A stretch of DNA of 64,000 bases from Halorubrum aethiopicum (GCF_001542905.1 NZ_LOAJ01000001.1:310001-374000), one strand, 5' to 3'. Shown: positions 36,104-43,836, counted from the first letter of the stretch. A program made the numbers and translations. Notes: generated by a model from the sequence alone, not told the origin.

Positions 36104-37813
36104 ATGGACCTCGTCCTGTTCAGTCACGTGGGCGTCTTCGCCGTCTCCGCGCTCGCCTGCGTGGCGAGTCTCCCGCGCGTGCGACGCATCCGACACGCCG
36201 ACACCCGCCGCGGGCTGGCGGCGCTCCTCCTCTCGGTCGCCGTCTGGTCGATCGGGTACGTCGGGTACCTGCTCGCTCCGGGCGCCGCGGGCAAGGTCGC
36301 GTGGTACACGGTGGGGTTCGTGTTCGCGTTCGTCGCCGTCGGCGCGTGGCTGTACTTCTGTGCCGCCTACACGGGTCGCCCGCCGGGACGGGCCCCGTAC
36401 CGGAACGCCGCGATAGCCGTCTTCTCGGTCTTCACCGCGCTCAAACTCACGAACGCGTTTCACGGCCTCTACTTCACCACCGCGTGGACGAGCGAGCCGT
36501 TTCCCCACCTCGCGATCCGCCACGAGTTGCTCTACTGGGTCGTCCTCGGACTGTCGTACGTCGTGATCGGCGTCGGCTTCTTCATGCTGCTCGAGCGGTT
36601 CTACTACACGGGTGCCGACAGTCGTCCGCTCGCGGCCCTCGTCGTCGTGACGGGGATCCCCGTCGTCGCGACGCTGTTCGGCGGCCGGGTGGAGTGGCTG
36701 CTTCCGCTGATGTACGAGCCGCCGGGGGTCGCGCTGTTCGCGGTCGGAACGCTCTTCGTCTACAGCAACCGCCTCGAGACGATCCGGCTCACCGGCGCGT
36801 CGGACAAGCCGGCCATCTACCTCGACGGCGACGGCCGCGTTCGGGACTACAACACGTCGGCACGGGAGATACTTCCGTCGCTCGCGGACTCGATCGGGGA
36901 GCCGATCGAGTCGGTAAACGCCGCGGTCGCCGACGGGCTGGAAACGGACGGCGTGTGTGCGATCGACCGAGAGGGCGAGCCGCGTTCCTACGAGGTCGTG
37001 AGCACGCCCTTCACCGTCGGAGACGTTCCGACCGGACGACTGGTGACGCTCACGGACGTGACCGACCGGGAGGCGTACCGACGGCGACTCGAGATGAAAA
37101 CGGAGCAGCTCGAGGCGCTGAACCGCGTCGTCAGACACGACATCCGGAACGACATGGCCGTGATCCTCGGCTGGATGGAGACGTTCGAGGGGCGCGTCGA
37201 CGACGACCTCGAGCCGGTCCTCGACCGCGTCCTGCGGAAGGGAACGCACGTCGTCGAGCTCACGGAGACCGCCCGCGACTTCATCGAGTCGCTGTCGACG
37301 GAGGGGGCAGTCGACCTCCGGCCGGTCGACGTGCGGGAGACGGTCGACACGGAACTGGCGGCCGTTCGCGAGTCGTTCCCGGACGCGACGTTTCGCGTCG
37401 ACGGCGAGATCCCGGACGTGCGGGTGCGCGGCAACCAGATGCTCTCGTCGGTTCTCCGAAATCTCCTCGAGAACGCGGTTCGCCACAACGACGAGGCGAC
37501 GCCCGAGGTCGCGGTCGCCGTCGAAACCGCCGGCGAGACCGTCAGGATCTCGGTTCGGGACAACGGGCCCGGCATACCCGACGAGCGGAAACGGGAGGTC
37601 TTCGGCAAGGGCGAGAAGGGACTGGACAGCCCCGGAACCGGCATCGGACTGTACCTCGTCCACGTGTTGACGAACCAGTTCGGCGGCGAGGTGTGGGTGG
37701 AAGACGCTGAGCCCAAGGGGTCGGTGTTCGTCGTCGAGCTCGTGAACGCGGACCGGGCCGAGGGTGCGGCGGACGACGCGGATCGGCCGCCCAGGTATCC
37801 CCCGAACCTATAG
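36104..37813 (+). CDS. Membrane sensor histidine kinase (7TM-PAS-HisKA-HATPase)
   Basis: 569 residues. Seven hydrophobic helices (about 1-220), the haloarchaeal 7TM histidine-kinase input domain, then a PAS-like domain (about 245-335, DKPAIYLDGDGRVRDYNTSA). The phosphorylated His is in RVVRHDIRNDMAVILGW; ATPase boxes are NLLENAVRHND, DNGPGIPDERKREVF and GTGIGLYLV. Divergent from the MFS gene over 129 bases. No response regulator gene adjoins, as is common in haloarchaea. Confidence 0.9.
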   Translation: MDLVLFSHVGVFAVSALACVASLPRVRRIRHADTRRGLAALLLSVAVWSIGYVGYLLAPGAAGKVAWYTVGFVFAFVAVGAWLYFCAAYTGRPPGRAPYRNAAIAVFSVFTALKLTNAFHGLYFTTAWTSEPFPHLAIRHELLYWVVLGLSYVVIGVGFFMLLERFYYTGADSRPLAALVVVTGIPVVATLFGGRVEWLLPLMYEPPGVALFAVGTLFVYSNRLETIRLTGASDKPAIYLDGDGRVRDYNTSAREILPSLADSIGEPIESVNAAVADGLETDGVCAIDREGEPRSYEVVSTPFTVGDVPTGRLVTLTDVTDREAYRRRLEMKTEQLEALNRVVRHDIRNDMAVILGWMETFEGRVDDDLEPVLDRVLRKGTHVVELTETARDFIESLSTEGAVDLRPVDVRETVDTELAAVRESFPDATFRVDGEIPDVRVRGNQMLSSVLRNLLENAVRHNDEATPEVAVAVETAGETVRISVRDNGPGIPDERKREVFGKGEKGLDSPGTGIGLYLVHVLTNQFGGEVWVEDAEPKGSVFVVELVNADRAEGAADDADRPPRYPPNL

Positions 37814-37840
37814 CGTGGCCGGCCGCAACCTCGACCCGAG

Positions 37841-38164
37841 ATGTCGTGGTACCTCCTGATCCTCGCCGGGCTGTTCGAGATCGCGTGGGCGATCGGCCTC
37901 GAGTACTCCGAGGGGTTCTCCAAACCCCTCCCGACCCTCGCGACCGGCGTCGCCATCGTCGTCAGCATGGTGCTTCTGGCGCGGGCCGTCGAGGACCTCC
38001 CCGTGGGCACGGCCTACGCGGTGTGGACCGGGATCGGGGCCGTCGGCACCGCGTCGCTCGGGGTCGTCCTCTTCGACGAGCCGGCCACGCTCGTCCGCGC
38101 CGGCTGTATCGGCCTCATCGTCGTCGGCATCGTCGGGCTCCACCTGGCGTCCGGCGGGCACTGA
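37841..38164 (+). CDS. SMR-family exporter, Gdx/SugE-like
   Basis: 107 residues, four membrane helices. The essential Glu13 is in LAGLFEIAWAIGLEYSEGF; this opening resembles the Gdx (SugE) guanidinium exporters more than the EmrE multidrug branch. GTAYAVWTGIGAVGTASLG is the family's second helix. Dimer acting as proton-coupled antiporter. Follows the kinase gene by 27 bases, so read-through is likely. Confidence 0.87.
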   Translation: MSWYLLILAGLFEIAWAIGLEYSEGFSKPLPTLATGVAIVVSMVLLARAVEDLPVGTAYAVWTGIGAVGTASLGVVLFDEPATLVRAGCIGLIVVGIVGLHLASGGH

Positions 38165-38210
38165 GGCGCGCCGAGGATCGCACGTCGGGGACCGGTCCGC
38201 CGGCGATGGC

Positions 38211-38774
38211 TCACACCGCGTCCAGATCGTAGGCGTCCGGGTGGTCGGGCTCCTTCCACCCCTCCTTGCCGCTCCAGGAGTCCACGTCGAGGCGGTAGAC
38301 CGCGGTCCGGTCGATGGACGCCTCGGACATCTCCTCGTAGTCCTCGCCCGGCGTCAACTGGGGAGCGAACTTCGCCATGAAGCGCTCGAGGACGCGGCGT
38401 TTGTCCGCCCGTTCCGTGACGAAGTCGACAGTCCCGTAGGCGACGACGCTCGAGTACTCGACGGTGAAGTTCACCGGCTCGTCGGCCGGGACGTACCGGC
38501 CCTTCTCGCTCGTCGTGAAGCTGGCTTTCGGCCCATCGCCCTCTGCGACGAGGTCGTGTGCGCGCCCGGCCTGCGCGCCGTGGAGGTAGATCGCGCCGGC
38601 CTCGGGATCGTAGACGAAGAGTTGCGTCACGAGGTGCGGCGTGTCGTCGTCGACGAGCCCGAGCACGCCCGTCTCCTGACCGGCGAGGAACTCCGGGATC
38701 CATTCGGGGTCGTCGATCGCCTTTCCCTGATAGCGGATCTCGTCGGAGACGTCGGCGGGCGTGTGTTCGGTCAT
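38211..38774 (-). CDS. Pyridoxamine 5'-phosphate oxidase-like flavin/F420-type protein
   Basis: 187 residues, split-barrel fold: VLGLVDDDTPHLVTQLFVYD, AIYLHGAQAGRAHDLVAEG, KASFTTSEKGRYVPADEPVNFTVEYSSVVAYG. Such proteins bind FMN or F420, sometimes as nitroreductase or antibiotic-resistance-like NimA proteins. Convergent with the SMR gene. The ATG at 38774 precedes a short AT-rich promoter. Substrate unknown. Confidence 0.82.
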   Translation of the reverse strand: MTEHTPADVSDEIRYQGKAIDDPEWIPEFLAGQETGVLGLVDDDTPHLVTQLFVYDPEAGAIYLHGAQAGRAHDLVAEGDGPKASFTTSEKGRYVPADEPVNFTVEYSSVVAYGTVDFVTERADKRRVLERFMAKFAPQLTPGEDYEEMSEASIDRTAVYRLDVDSWSGKEGWKEPDHPDAYDLDAV

Positions 38775-38805
38775 GCGGAGTGATAGCGATGACCATTATA
38801 AAATC

Positions 38806-38946
38806 TTACCGTGATTCGCAGGTCGCGTCGACGGGATCGAGGTCCGGAGCGTCTTCGACTGCGAGTTCCGCGAGTGCGTCGCCGAAGCCGAGATCGTCGT
38901 CCGAACCGTCTTCCTCATCGGTTGGCCGCCACTCTGTACTCGTGAC
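38806..38946 (-). pseudogene. Gene remnant: acidic C-terminal tail without a start
   Basis: On the minus strand 46 codons are open from 38946 to a TAA at 38806-38808, with a strongly haloarchaeal composition (EEDGSDDDLGFGDALAELAV). A TAG lies directly before the first codon and there is no ATG or GTG start, so this looks like the 3' end of a gene whose front part has been lost, at the left edge of the AT-rich island. The parent family is not recognised. Confidence 0.4.
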
Positions 38947-38987
38947 CTAGAGATCACGAACTGGACGAAGCTCGGAGACACGCACTA

Positions 38988-39910
38988 GCGGAGTCATTCG
39001 CGAGAAGTGTAGATTCTATTTAATCGACCACTTGTTTGAGATCTGGTAGTGTTGTGGGTGGGATCGTCAAAGATTGAAGGGTTTTCCCATCTGTATTCCA
39101 CCTTTATCGGTGGCAATATGGAATAAAACACAGTTCTTTGGAGATGCTAATACGATTTTACCACTACCCTTGACCGTCCCTCCTCGCGATGAAGTTATCC
39201 TAGAAGGATAAATTATCAGTTCTTCATTGTCATAATAGAATTTACCTTCAAACTGAATAACATCTGATTCTTTGTCATATACTAGCTTTAATCTGATATT
39301 TTCATCTGGATCCCATATTTTGAGTTCATTGCTTCTATAAACGAGATCCCAAACACGGTCTGTATAAGCTTTCCACTCATTGTTTGTGACTTCGGCTATT
39401 AATTCATTATCTTGATTATATATCTCTAGATTGAATGTGATCAAACCAGAGTTATATTCTAATACAAACAAATCTTTTTTGTTTATTTTGACTAGAGCAT
39501 ATTCTCCTTCCTGCGGTACTTCGCAAGTCAGATCTGCTATTTCAAATTTGGGCTGTTCTGACTCAAAATAGAATAGAGAATCAACAATTTCATCGTTATG
39601 TGGATTATTTTTTAAATAGTATAATCTTTCGCGAGATATTGCGCCATCATCTGCTAGCCTGTGATGGTTTGGACATAATGTGATCATATGCTCTGGGTTA
39701 TTATGATCTCGTTCATTTTTTGGAATGATATGATGATAGTCAACTAATGGAGAACCGCAAACAGCACAGCCATGATTCACTTCCGTTCTTAGGTCTCGGC
39801 GTACTGCTGCCGGAATATATCGATCCATTTGTTCTATGATGTCGTTCCTGCATAATGAATAACATGTGGCAATCTCACTTGTGTCACTAACAGTGAGCGA
39901 TTGACTCCGC
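38988..39910. mobile_element. AT-rich HNH gene unit bounded by imperfect 14-base inverted repeats
   Basis: gcggagtcattcgc (38988-39001) and, inverted, gcggagtcaatcgc (complement of 39897-39910) match at 13 of 14 bases and enclose about 900 bases holding a single gene. The inside is visibly AT-rich against a very GC-rich genome, which indicates recent arrival. No transposase and no clear target duplication at the ends are seen. A related motif (ctaacagt...gactccgc) recurs at about 39956-39976, so boundaries may be nested. Confidence 0.5.
39067..39828 (-). CDS. HNH endonuclease-domain protein, AT-rich, probably acquired
   Basis: 253 residues. The N-terminal 60-70 residues are an HNH nuclease: the zinc Cys pair CAVCG, VDYHHIIPK (catalytic His), then HMITLCPNHHRLADDG. 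The remaining 180 residues are beta-rich (KFEIADLTCEVPQEGEYALVKI, LITFNLEIYNQDNELIAEVTNN) and end with VLFHIATDKGGIQMGKPFNL; I do not recognise this domain. Unlike its neighbours it is rich in Lys, Asn and Ile, and codons end in A/T. It could be a restriction-type, homing or anti-phage nuclease; no partner gene sits beside it. Confidence 0.82.
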   Translation of the reverse strand: MDRYIPAAVRRDLRTEVNHGCAVCGSPLVDYHHIIPKNERDHNNPEHMITLCPNHHRLADDGAISRERLYYLKNNPHNDEIVDSLFYFESEQPKFEIADLTCEVPQEGEYALVKINKKDLFVLEYNSGLITFNLEIYNQDNELIAEVTNNEWKAYTDRVWDLVYRSNELKIWDPDENIRLKLVYDKESDVIQFEGKFYYDNEELIIYPSRITSSRGGTVKGSGKIVLASPKNCVLFHIATDKGGIQMGKPFNL

Positions 39911-40181
39911 GAAAACGAATTGGGTACGTTAACTGTGTGACCTTTGCCATATCTCTAACAGTTGACCGACTCCGCTGGTCGGCAGTCAATGGCGAGGTCG
40001 CGCTTGTGTGGCGGTCGAGATCAACACCTCTCGACAGAGTACAGACTGTGTATCTGAGAAGACACCAGCCTCGGCTCCTTGTCTCTGAAAGACCGAGTAA
40101 AATTCAGATGGACTCGCGGGGTCCCCGCGAGCGGAGCGAGCGGGGGCACGCGAGGAAACGAGACGAACGAAGTGAGTCGAG
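39911..40181. other. Gap between the HNH unit and tRNA-Ala
   Basis: No supported gene; an open frame on the plus strand (39901-40200) has no recognisable domain. The gap holds a second copy of the ctaacagt/gactccgc motif (about 39956-39976) and a 19-base palindrome ctcgcggggtccccgcgag (40113-40131) downstream of the tRNA 3' end, which may stop tRNA transcription. gaacgaagtgag (near 40166) also occurs, inverted, inside the structured repeats. Confidence 0.5.
40109..40121. repeat. Partial duplicate of the tRNA-Ala 3' end (candidate att remnant)
   Basis: tggactcgcgggg at 40109-40121 is identical to 40182-40194, the 3' terminal 13 bases of the tRNA-Ala gene. Elements that integrate into tRNA genes leave such copies. 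Only 60 bases lie between the two, so any element at this site has been lost or the copy is a chance product of local duplication. Confidence 0.45.
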
Positions 40182-40253
40182 TGGACTCGCGGGGATTTGA
40201 ACCCCGGGCCTCTTCCTTGCGAAGGAAGCGATCTGCCGCTGATCTACGAGCCC
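40182..40253 (-). tRNA. tRNA-Ala (anticodon CGC)
   Basis: 72 bases, no intron. Acceptor stem GGGCTCG/CGAGTCC with the G3-U70 pair that marks alanine tRNA, D arm GATC/GATC, anticodon stem CTTCC/GGAAG with loop TTCGCAA (anticodon CGC, codon GCG), T arm CGGGG-TTCAAAT-CCCCG, discriminator A. CCA is not encoded. Confidence 0.97.
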
Positions 40254-40456
40254 GCACCCGAAACGAGTCGCCGTCCGTACTTGTACCTTACTTTTCTGTG
40301 ATCCGCGAGCGAGAGGTTCACACCCGGCGAGCCGGCGACCAGGTGTACTGCGACCGCCGCGACCGACGCCCTTAGGTGACCGCCGGTCCGAGTTCGACAC
40401 GAAACGGGGGGACGCGACGCGCGATCCCACCTCTCGTAACGATTCTGAGATCCATC

Positions 40457-40471
40457 GCATATTCGTTATGC
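40457..40471 (+). promoter_or_regulatory. Candidate RbkR operator overlapping the ribK promoter
   Basis: gcata-ttcgt-tatgc is a perfect 5+5 inverted repeat, and its right arm is part of the likely TATA box (gttatgcttt, about 30 bases before the ATG at 40501). Riboflavin kinases with an N-terminal winged helix (RbkR) repress riboflavin genes in archaea, so autoregulation at this site is plausible; it is not proven by the sequence. Confidence 0.5.
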
Positions 40472-40500
40472 TTTTGCGTGCGGAGGTTCTCGATCGGGGT

Positions 40501-41262
40501 ATGTCAGAAGCGACGGCGGCGACCGCCGACCCGGCGGCGATGGCGGCGTTGAAACACGTCGCGCTCGCGGGCGGGCTGACGGAGACGAAGGTGTCGTGTG
40601 CGGCGCTCGGCGACCGCCTCGACGCGTCGACCCAGACCGCCTCCAGACGCCTCCAGACGCTCGAGTCCGCGGGGCTGCTCGAACGCGACGTGGTCGGCGA
40701 CGGCCAGTGGGTCCGGGTCACCGACGCGGGCGAGGCCGCCCTCCGTGGCGAGTACGCCGACTACCGCCGGCTCTTCGAGAGCGACGTCGAACTCGTGCTT
40801 CGGGGGGCCGTCACCGGCGGGATGGGCGAGGGCCGTCACTACATCACCCTGCCGGGGTACGCGGAGCAGTTCGCTTCCCGGCTGGGGTACGAGCCGTTCC
40901 CGGGGACGCTCAACCTCGAACTCGACGAGGAGAGCGTCCGCCGGCGCGGCGAGATCGCGGGGATCGACGCCGTCCCGATCGACGCCTGGGAGGACGAGGA
41001 CCGCACCTACGGCGCGGCCGCGTGCTACGCCGTCACCCTCGTCGCCGACGGCGGCCGCTACGAGGACGCCCACGCGATCGTGCCCGACCGCACCCACCAC
41101 GACGACGACAAGCTCGAGGTGATCGCCCCCGACGAGCTCCGGGCGGAACTCGACCTCGCGGACGGCGACGCCGTCGAGGTCCGCGTCGAGGCGACCTCGC
41201 GGGCGGACGCGCTCGATGCGGACACCGACGACCCCGACGAGCCGCTCGAGGAGGTGGCCTGA
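40501..41262 (+). CDS. ribK: CTP-dependent riboflavin kinase with N-terminal winged helix (RbkR)
   Basis: 253 residues. Residues 14-90 form a winged helix ([28 protein letters not shown]). The catalytic domain at about 97-230 is the archaeal CTP-using riboflavin kinase: [51 protein letters not shown]. It makes FMN and, through the DNA-binding domain, likely senses the product to control riboflavin genes. The stop overlaps the ribB start by one base. Confidence 0.92.
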   Translation: MSEATAATADPAAMAALKHVALAGGLTETKVSCAALGDRLDASTQTASRRLQTLESAGLLERDVVGDGQWVRVTDAGEAALRGEYADYRRLFESDVELVLRGAVTGGMGEGRHYITLPGYAEQFASRLGYEPFPGTLNLELDEESVRRRGEIAGIDAVPIDAWEDEDRTYGAAACYAVTLVADGGRYEDAHAIVPDRTHHDDDKLEVIAPDELRAELDLADGDAVEVRVEATSRADALDADTDDPDEPLEEVA

Positions 41263-42026
41263 TGCGCGCCGACGCCGAGGGTCCCGAGGCGGACCCCGAC
41301 CCGGCCGACGCGCCGGCCGCGGTCGGCGACGCGGACGGGGACGCCGATGCGGACACGGACGCGGCCGCCGCGGTCGACCGCGCGCTGGCGGCGTTCCGCG
41401 CCGGCGACCCGGTCTGTGTCCACGACTTCGCGGACCGCGAGGGAGAGACGGACATCGTCTACCCCGCGGGCGCGGTCGACGCCGCGGCCGTGGCGCACAT
41501 GCGCAACGACGCCGGCGGGCTGATCTGCGTCGCCGTCGACGACGCGGTCGCCGACGCGTTCGGGCTCCCGTTCCTCGCGGACGCGCTCGACCACCCCGCG
41601 GTGAACGACGACCCCGCCTACGACGACCGCTCCTCCTTCTCGCTGCCGGTGAACCACCGCGAGACGTTCACGGGGATCACGGACGCGGACCGGGCGCTGA
41701 CGATCACGGAGGTGGCGAACGCGGCCGCGGCGGCCGCCGCCGACCCGGAGGGGTACACCCCCGAGGACTTCGCGGCGTCGTTCCGCGCGCCCGGCCACGT
41801 CCACGTCCTGCGCGGCGCGGTCGAGGGGCTCGCGGACCGCGTGGGGCACACCGAACTGGGGCTGGCGCTCGCCGAGGCGGTCGACGCCCCGCCCGCCGCC
41901 GTGGTGTGTGAGATGCTCGACGACGAGACCGGCGACGCGCTCGCGCCCGCCGACGCCGCCGCCTACGCGGAGCGGCGCGGGATCCCCTACGTCGAGGGCG
42001 CGGCCCTCGTCGAGGCGCTGCGGTAA
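41262..42026 (+). CDS. ribB: 3,4-dihydroxy-2-butanone-4-phosphate synthase
   Basis: 254 residues: an acidic 35-residue leader, then DFADREGETDIVYPAG (the acidic metal loop), MRNDAGGLICVAV, FSLPVNHRETFTGITDADRALTI, FRAPGHVHVLRG and GHTELGLALAEA. Supplies the four-carbon unit of the lumazine ring from ribulose 5-phosphate. Coupled to ribK. A truncated copy of the structured repeat starts 17 bases after its stop. Confidence 0.92.
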   Translation: MRADAEGPEADPDPADAPAAVGDADGDADADTDAAAAVDRALAAFRAGDPVCVHDFADREGETDIVYPAGAVDAAAVAHMRNDAGGLICVAVDDAVADAFGLPFLADALDHPAVNDDPAYDDRSSFSLPVNHRETFTGITDADRALTITEVANAAAAAAADPEGYTPEDFAASFRAPGHVHVLRGAVEGLADRVGHTELGLALAEAVDAPPAAVVCEMLDDETGDALAPADAAAYAERRGIPYVEGAALVEALR

Positions 42027-42042
42027 CTGACCTCCGCGCTTT

Positions 42043-42180
42043 GCGGTGGCGCGCGCCTGCGAGCGCCCACCGGGTGCGAGCCAGCACGCGCGAGGGAGTC
42101 GCGAAGAGAGTGAGCGACGAGGCTGGGGAGGCATGAGGTGCTGTGCGGTCGGGCGGGACTCGCGACTGGGGCTTCGGAGC
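42043..42180 (-). repeat. Structured intergenic repeat, copy 4 (inverted, shortened)
   Basis: Reverse orientation relative to copies 1-3. The third hairpin is gcgccc (42063-42068) with gggtgc (42072-42077), one G-T pair on this strand. The second hairpin is gtcgc (42098-42102), 11-base loop, gcgac (42114-42118). The long first stem is missing: ccccagtcgcgag joins directly to the gagtccc block, a deletion across the stem. The element begins 17 bases after the ribB stop. Confidence 0.78.
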
Positions 42181-42272
42181 CGTCGATCGCCAGCTTTCCG
42201 GTATAGCGTTGTATCGACGAGCAGGTTCCCTCGATCCGGCCGACACCGGCGCTCCGAACGGCGTCCCTCCGG

Positions 42273-42719
42273 TCACCGATCCGTGCGTATCGCCGCGACC
42301 CGCCTGGATACCCAGCCGACGAGCCAGTACTGCCAGACCGCCGTTCCGGCCGCGCCGAGGGCGAACGACGCGACGACGACCAGCGGCGACGCGCCGGACC
42401 ACCCGAACCTGATCCCGAGGTACGTACCCCCCACCAGCGGCCACGCGAGCACCGCGGCCGCCGGGATCACGACGACGGCGATCGACAACACGTCGGCGAG
42501 GGCGACGACGAGGCCGAGGGCGGTGACCCCGGCGAGCGCGGCGGTCTTGACCGCCCGCGACCCCGACGGCGTCGGGACGCGGTCGGGCGCGAGGGCGACG
42601 GCGGCCGCGGCCGCGACGTATGCGAACACCGGCAGCGCGGCGACGAACAGCGCCTTGACGAACAAGGGCCACGGATCGAGCGCGACGAGTCCGCCGTAGC
42701 CGAGGACGTACCCCGCCAC
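42273..42719 (-). CDS. Hypothetical membrane protein
   Basis: 148 residues from a GTG at 42719; a longer frame adds a Pro/Arg-rich leader from another GTG (42839) that does not look translated. Four or five hydrophobic helices: VAGYVLGYGGLVAL, LFVAALPVFAYVAAAAAVAL, AALAGVTALGLVVALADVLSI and AVLAWPLVGG. No family recognised. Convergent with ribB. Confidence 0.6.
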   Translation of the reverse strand: MAGYVLGYGGLVALDPWPLFVKALFVAALPVFAYVAAAAAVALAPDRVPTPSGSRAVKTAALAGVTALGLVVALADVLSIAVVVIPAAAVLAWPLVGGTYLGIRFGWSGASPLVVVASFALGAAGTAVWQYWLVGWVSRRVAAIRTDR

Positions 42720-42875
42720 GAGGAGGGGAGGAGGTGCTGACGCCGGGGGCGGAGTGCGTCGCGGACGGCTGCGAGGGACCCGGCCATGCCGATATGGCCG
42801 TGGCGGCGCGTGATAGGCCTTCGGGGCTACGGGGCGCACGGCGACCGTTCCGGCAGTCCTCGGTCGGTTGTCACA

Positions 42876-42884
42876 GTTTTAAGC
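42876..42884 (+). promoter_or_regulatory. TATA box of ilvE
   Basis: gttttaagc is centred 27 bases before the ATG at 42907, predicting a leaderless mRNA. Confidence 0.65.
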
Positions 42885-42906
42885 CCGCCGACCGCAACGA
42901 GCGAGT

Positions 42907-43836
42907 ATGGGCTTCGACGAGATGGACGTCGACACGATCTGGAAGAACGGGGAGTTCCTCGACTGGGAGGACGCGACCACCCACGTCCTCACGCACGCGC
43001 TCCACTACGGCACCGGCGTGTTCGAGGGACTCCGGAGCTACGAGACCGAGCAGGGTCCCGCGATCTTCCGGCTCGAGGAGCACCTCGACCGGCTGTTCGA
43101 CTCCGCGAAGATGTACGACATGGAGATCGACCACTCCCGCGAGGAGATCACGGAGGCGATCCTCGAACTCCTCGACCGGCAGGACCTGACCTCCTGTTAC
43201 ATCCGGCCGATCGCCTACTACGGCTACGACTCGCTCGGCGTCTCCCCGGGGGACTGTCCGACCGACCTCGTGCTCGCCGCCTGGCCGTGGGGGACGTACC
43301 TCGGCGAGGAGGCCTTAGAGGAGGGCGTCGACGTGATGGTCTCCTCCTGGCGGAAACACGCCTCCTCGCAGGTCCCGACGAACGTGAAGACCACCGGGCT
43401 CTACGTCAACTCCATGCTCGCGGGCGAGGAGGCCCGCCGGAACGGCTACGTCGAGGCGATCGTCTTAAACAAGGAGGGGAACGTCGCGGAGGGCCCCGGC
43501 GAGAACGTGTTCATGGTCAACGACGGCGAGGTGTACACCACCGGCCAGGCGCAGTCGATCCTCGAGGGGATCACCCGCGACACCGTGATCACGCTGGCCG
43601 AGGAGCGCGGCTACACCGTCCACGACGAGGCCGTCATCTCGCGCGGACAGCTGTACACCGCCGACGAGCTGTTCTTCACCGGCTCGGCCGCCGAGGTGAC
43701 GCCGATCCGCTCCGTCGACGACACGGAGATCGGAAGCGGCACGCGCGGTCCCGTGACGGAGGAGCTTCAGGAAGCGTTCTTCGAGGTCATCGAGCGCCGA
43801 ACCGACGACCACGACGAGTGGTTCACGTACCTCTAG
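42907..43836 (+). CDS. ilvE: Branched-chain amino acid aminotransferase
   Basis: 309 residues, PLP fold type IV. THALHYGTGVFEGLRSYE is the family opening, the PLP lysine lies in QVPTNVKTTGLYVNSML, and the cofactor loop is NVAEGPGENVFMVNDG; ITRDTVITLAEERGY and FFTGSAAEVTPI complete the signature. Transaminates leucine, isoleucine and valine with 2-oxoglutarate. Monocistronic. Confidence 0.93.
   Translation: MGFDEMDVDTIWKNGEFLDWEDATTHVLTHALHYGTGVFEGLRSYETEQGPAIFRLEEHLDRLFDSAKMYDMEIDHSREEITEAILELLDRQDLTSCYIRPIAYYGYDSLGVSPGDCPTDLVLAAWPWGTYLGEEALEEGVDVMVSSWRKHASSQVPTNVKTTGLYVNSMLAGEEARRNGYVEAIVLNKEGNVAEGPGENVFMVNDGEVYTTGQAQSILEGITRDTVITLAEERGYTVHDEAVISRGQLYTADELFFTGSAAEVTPIRSVDDTEIGSGTRGPVTEELQEAFFEVIERRTDDHDEWFTYL

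Noticed and set aside
34658-37663. 1001-residue open frame spanning the MFS gene
   Set aside because: The part beyond 35974 is antisense to the histidine kinase gene and has no family match; high GC leaves long empty frames.
39901-40200. 99-residue open frame between the HNH unit and tRNA-Ala
   Set aside because: Runs into the tRNA gene, no domain, and its second half is a palindromic region.
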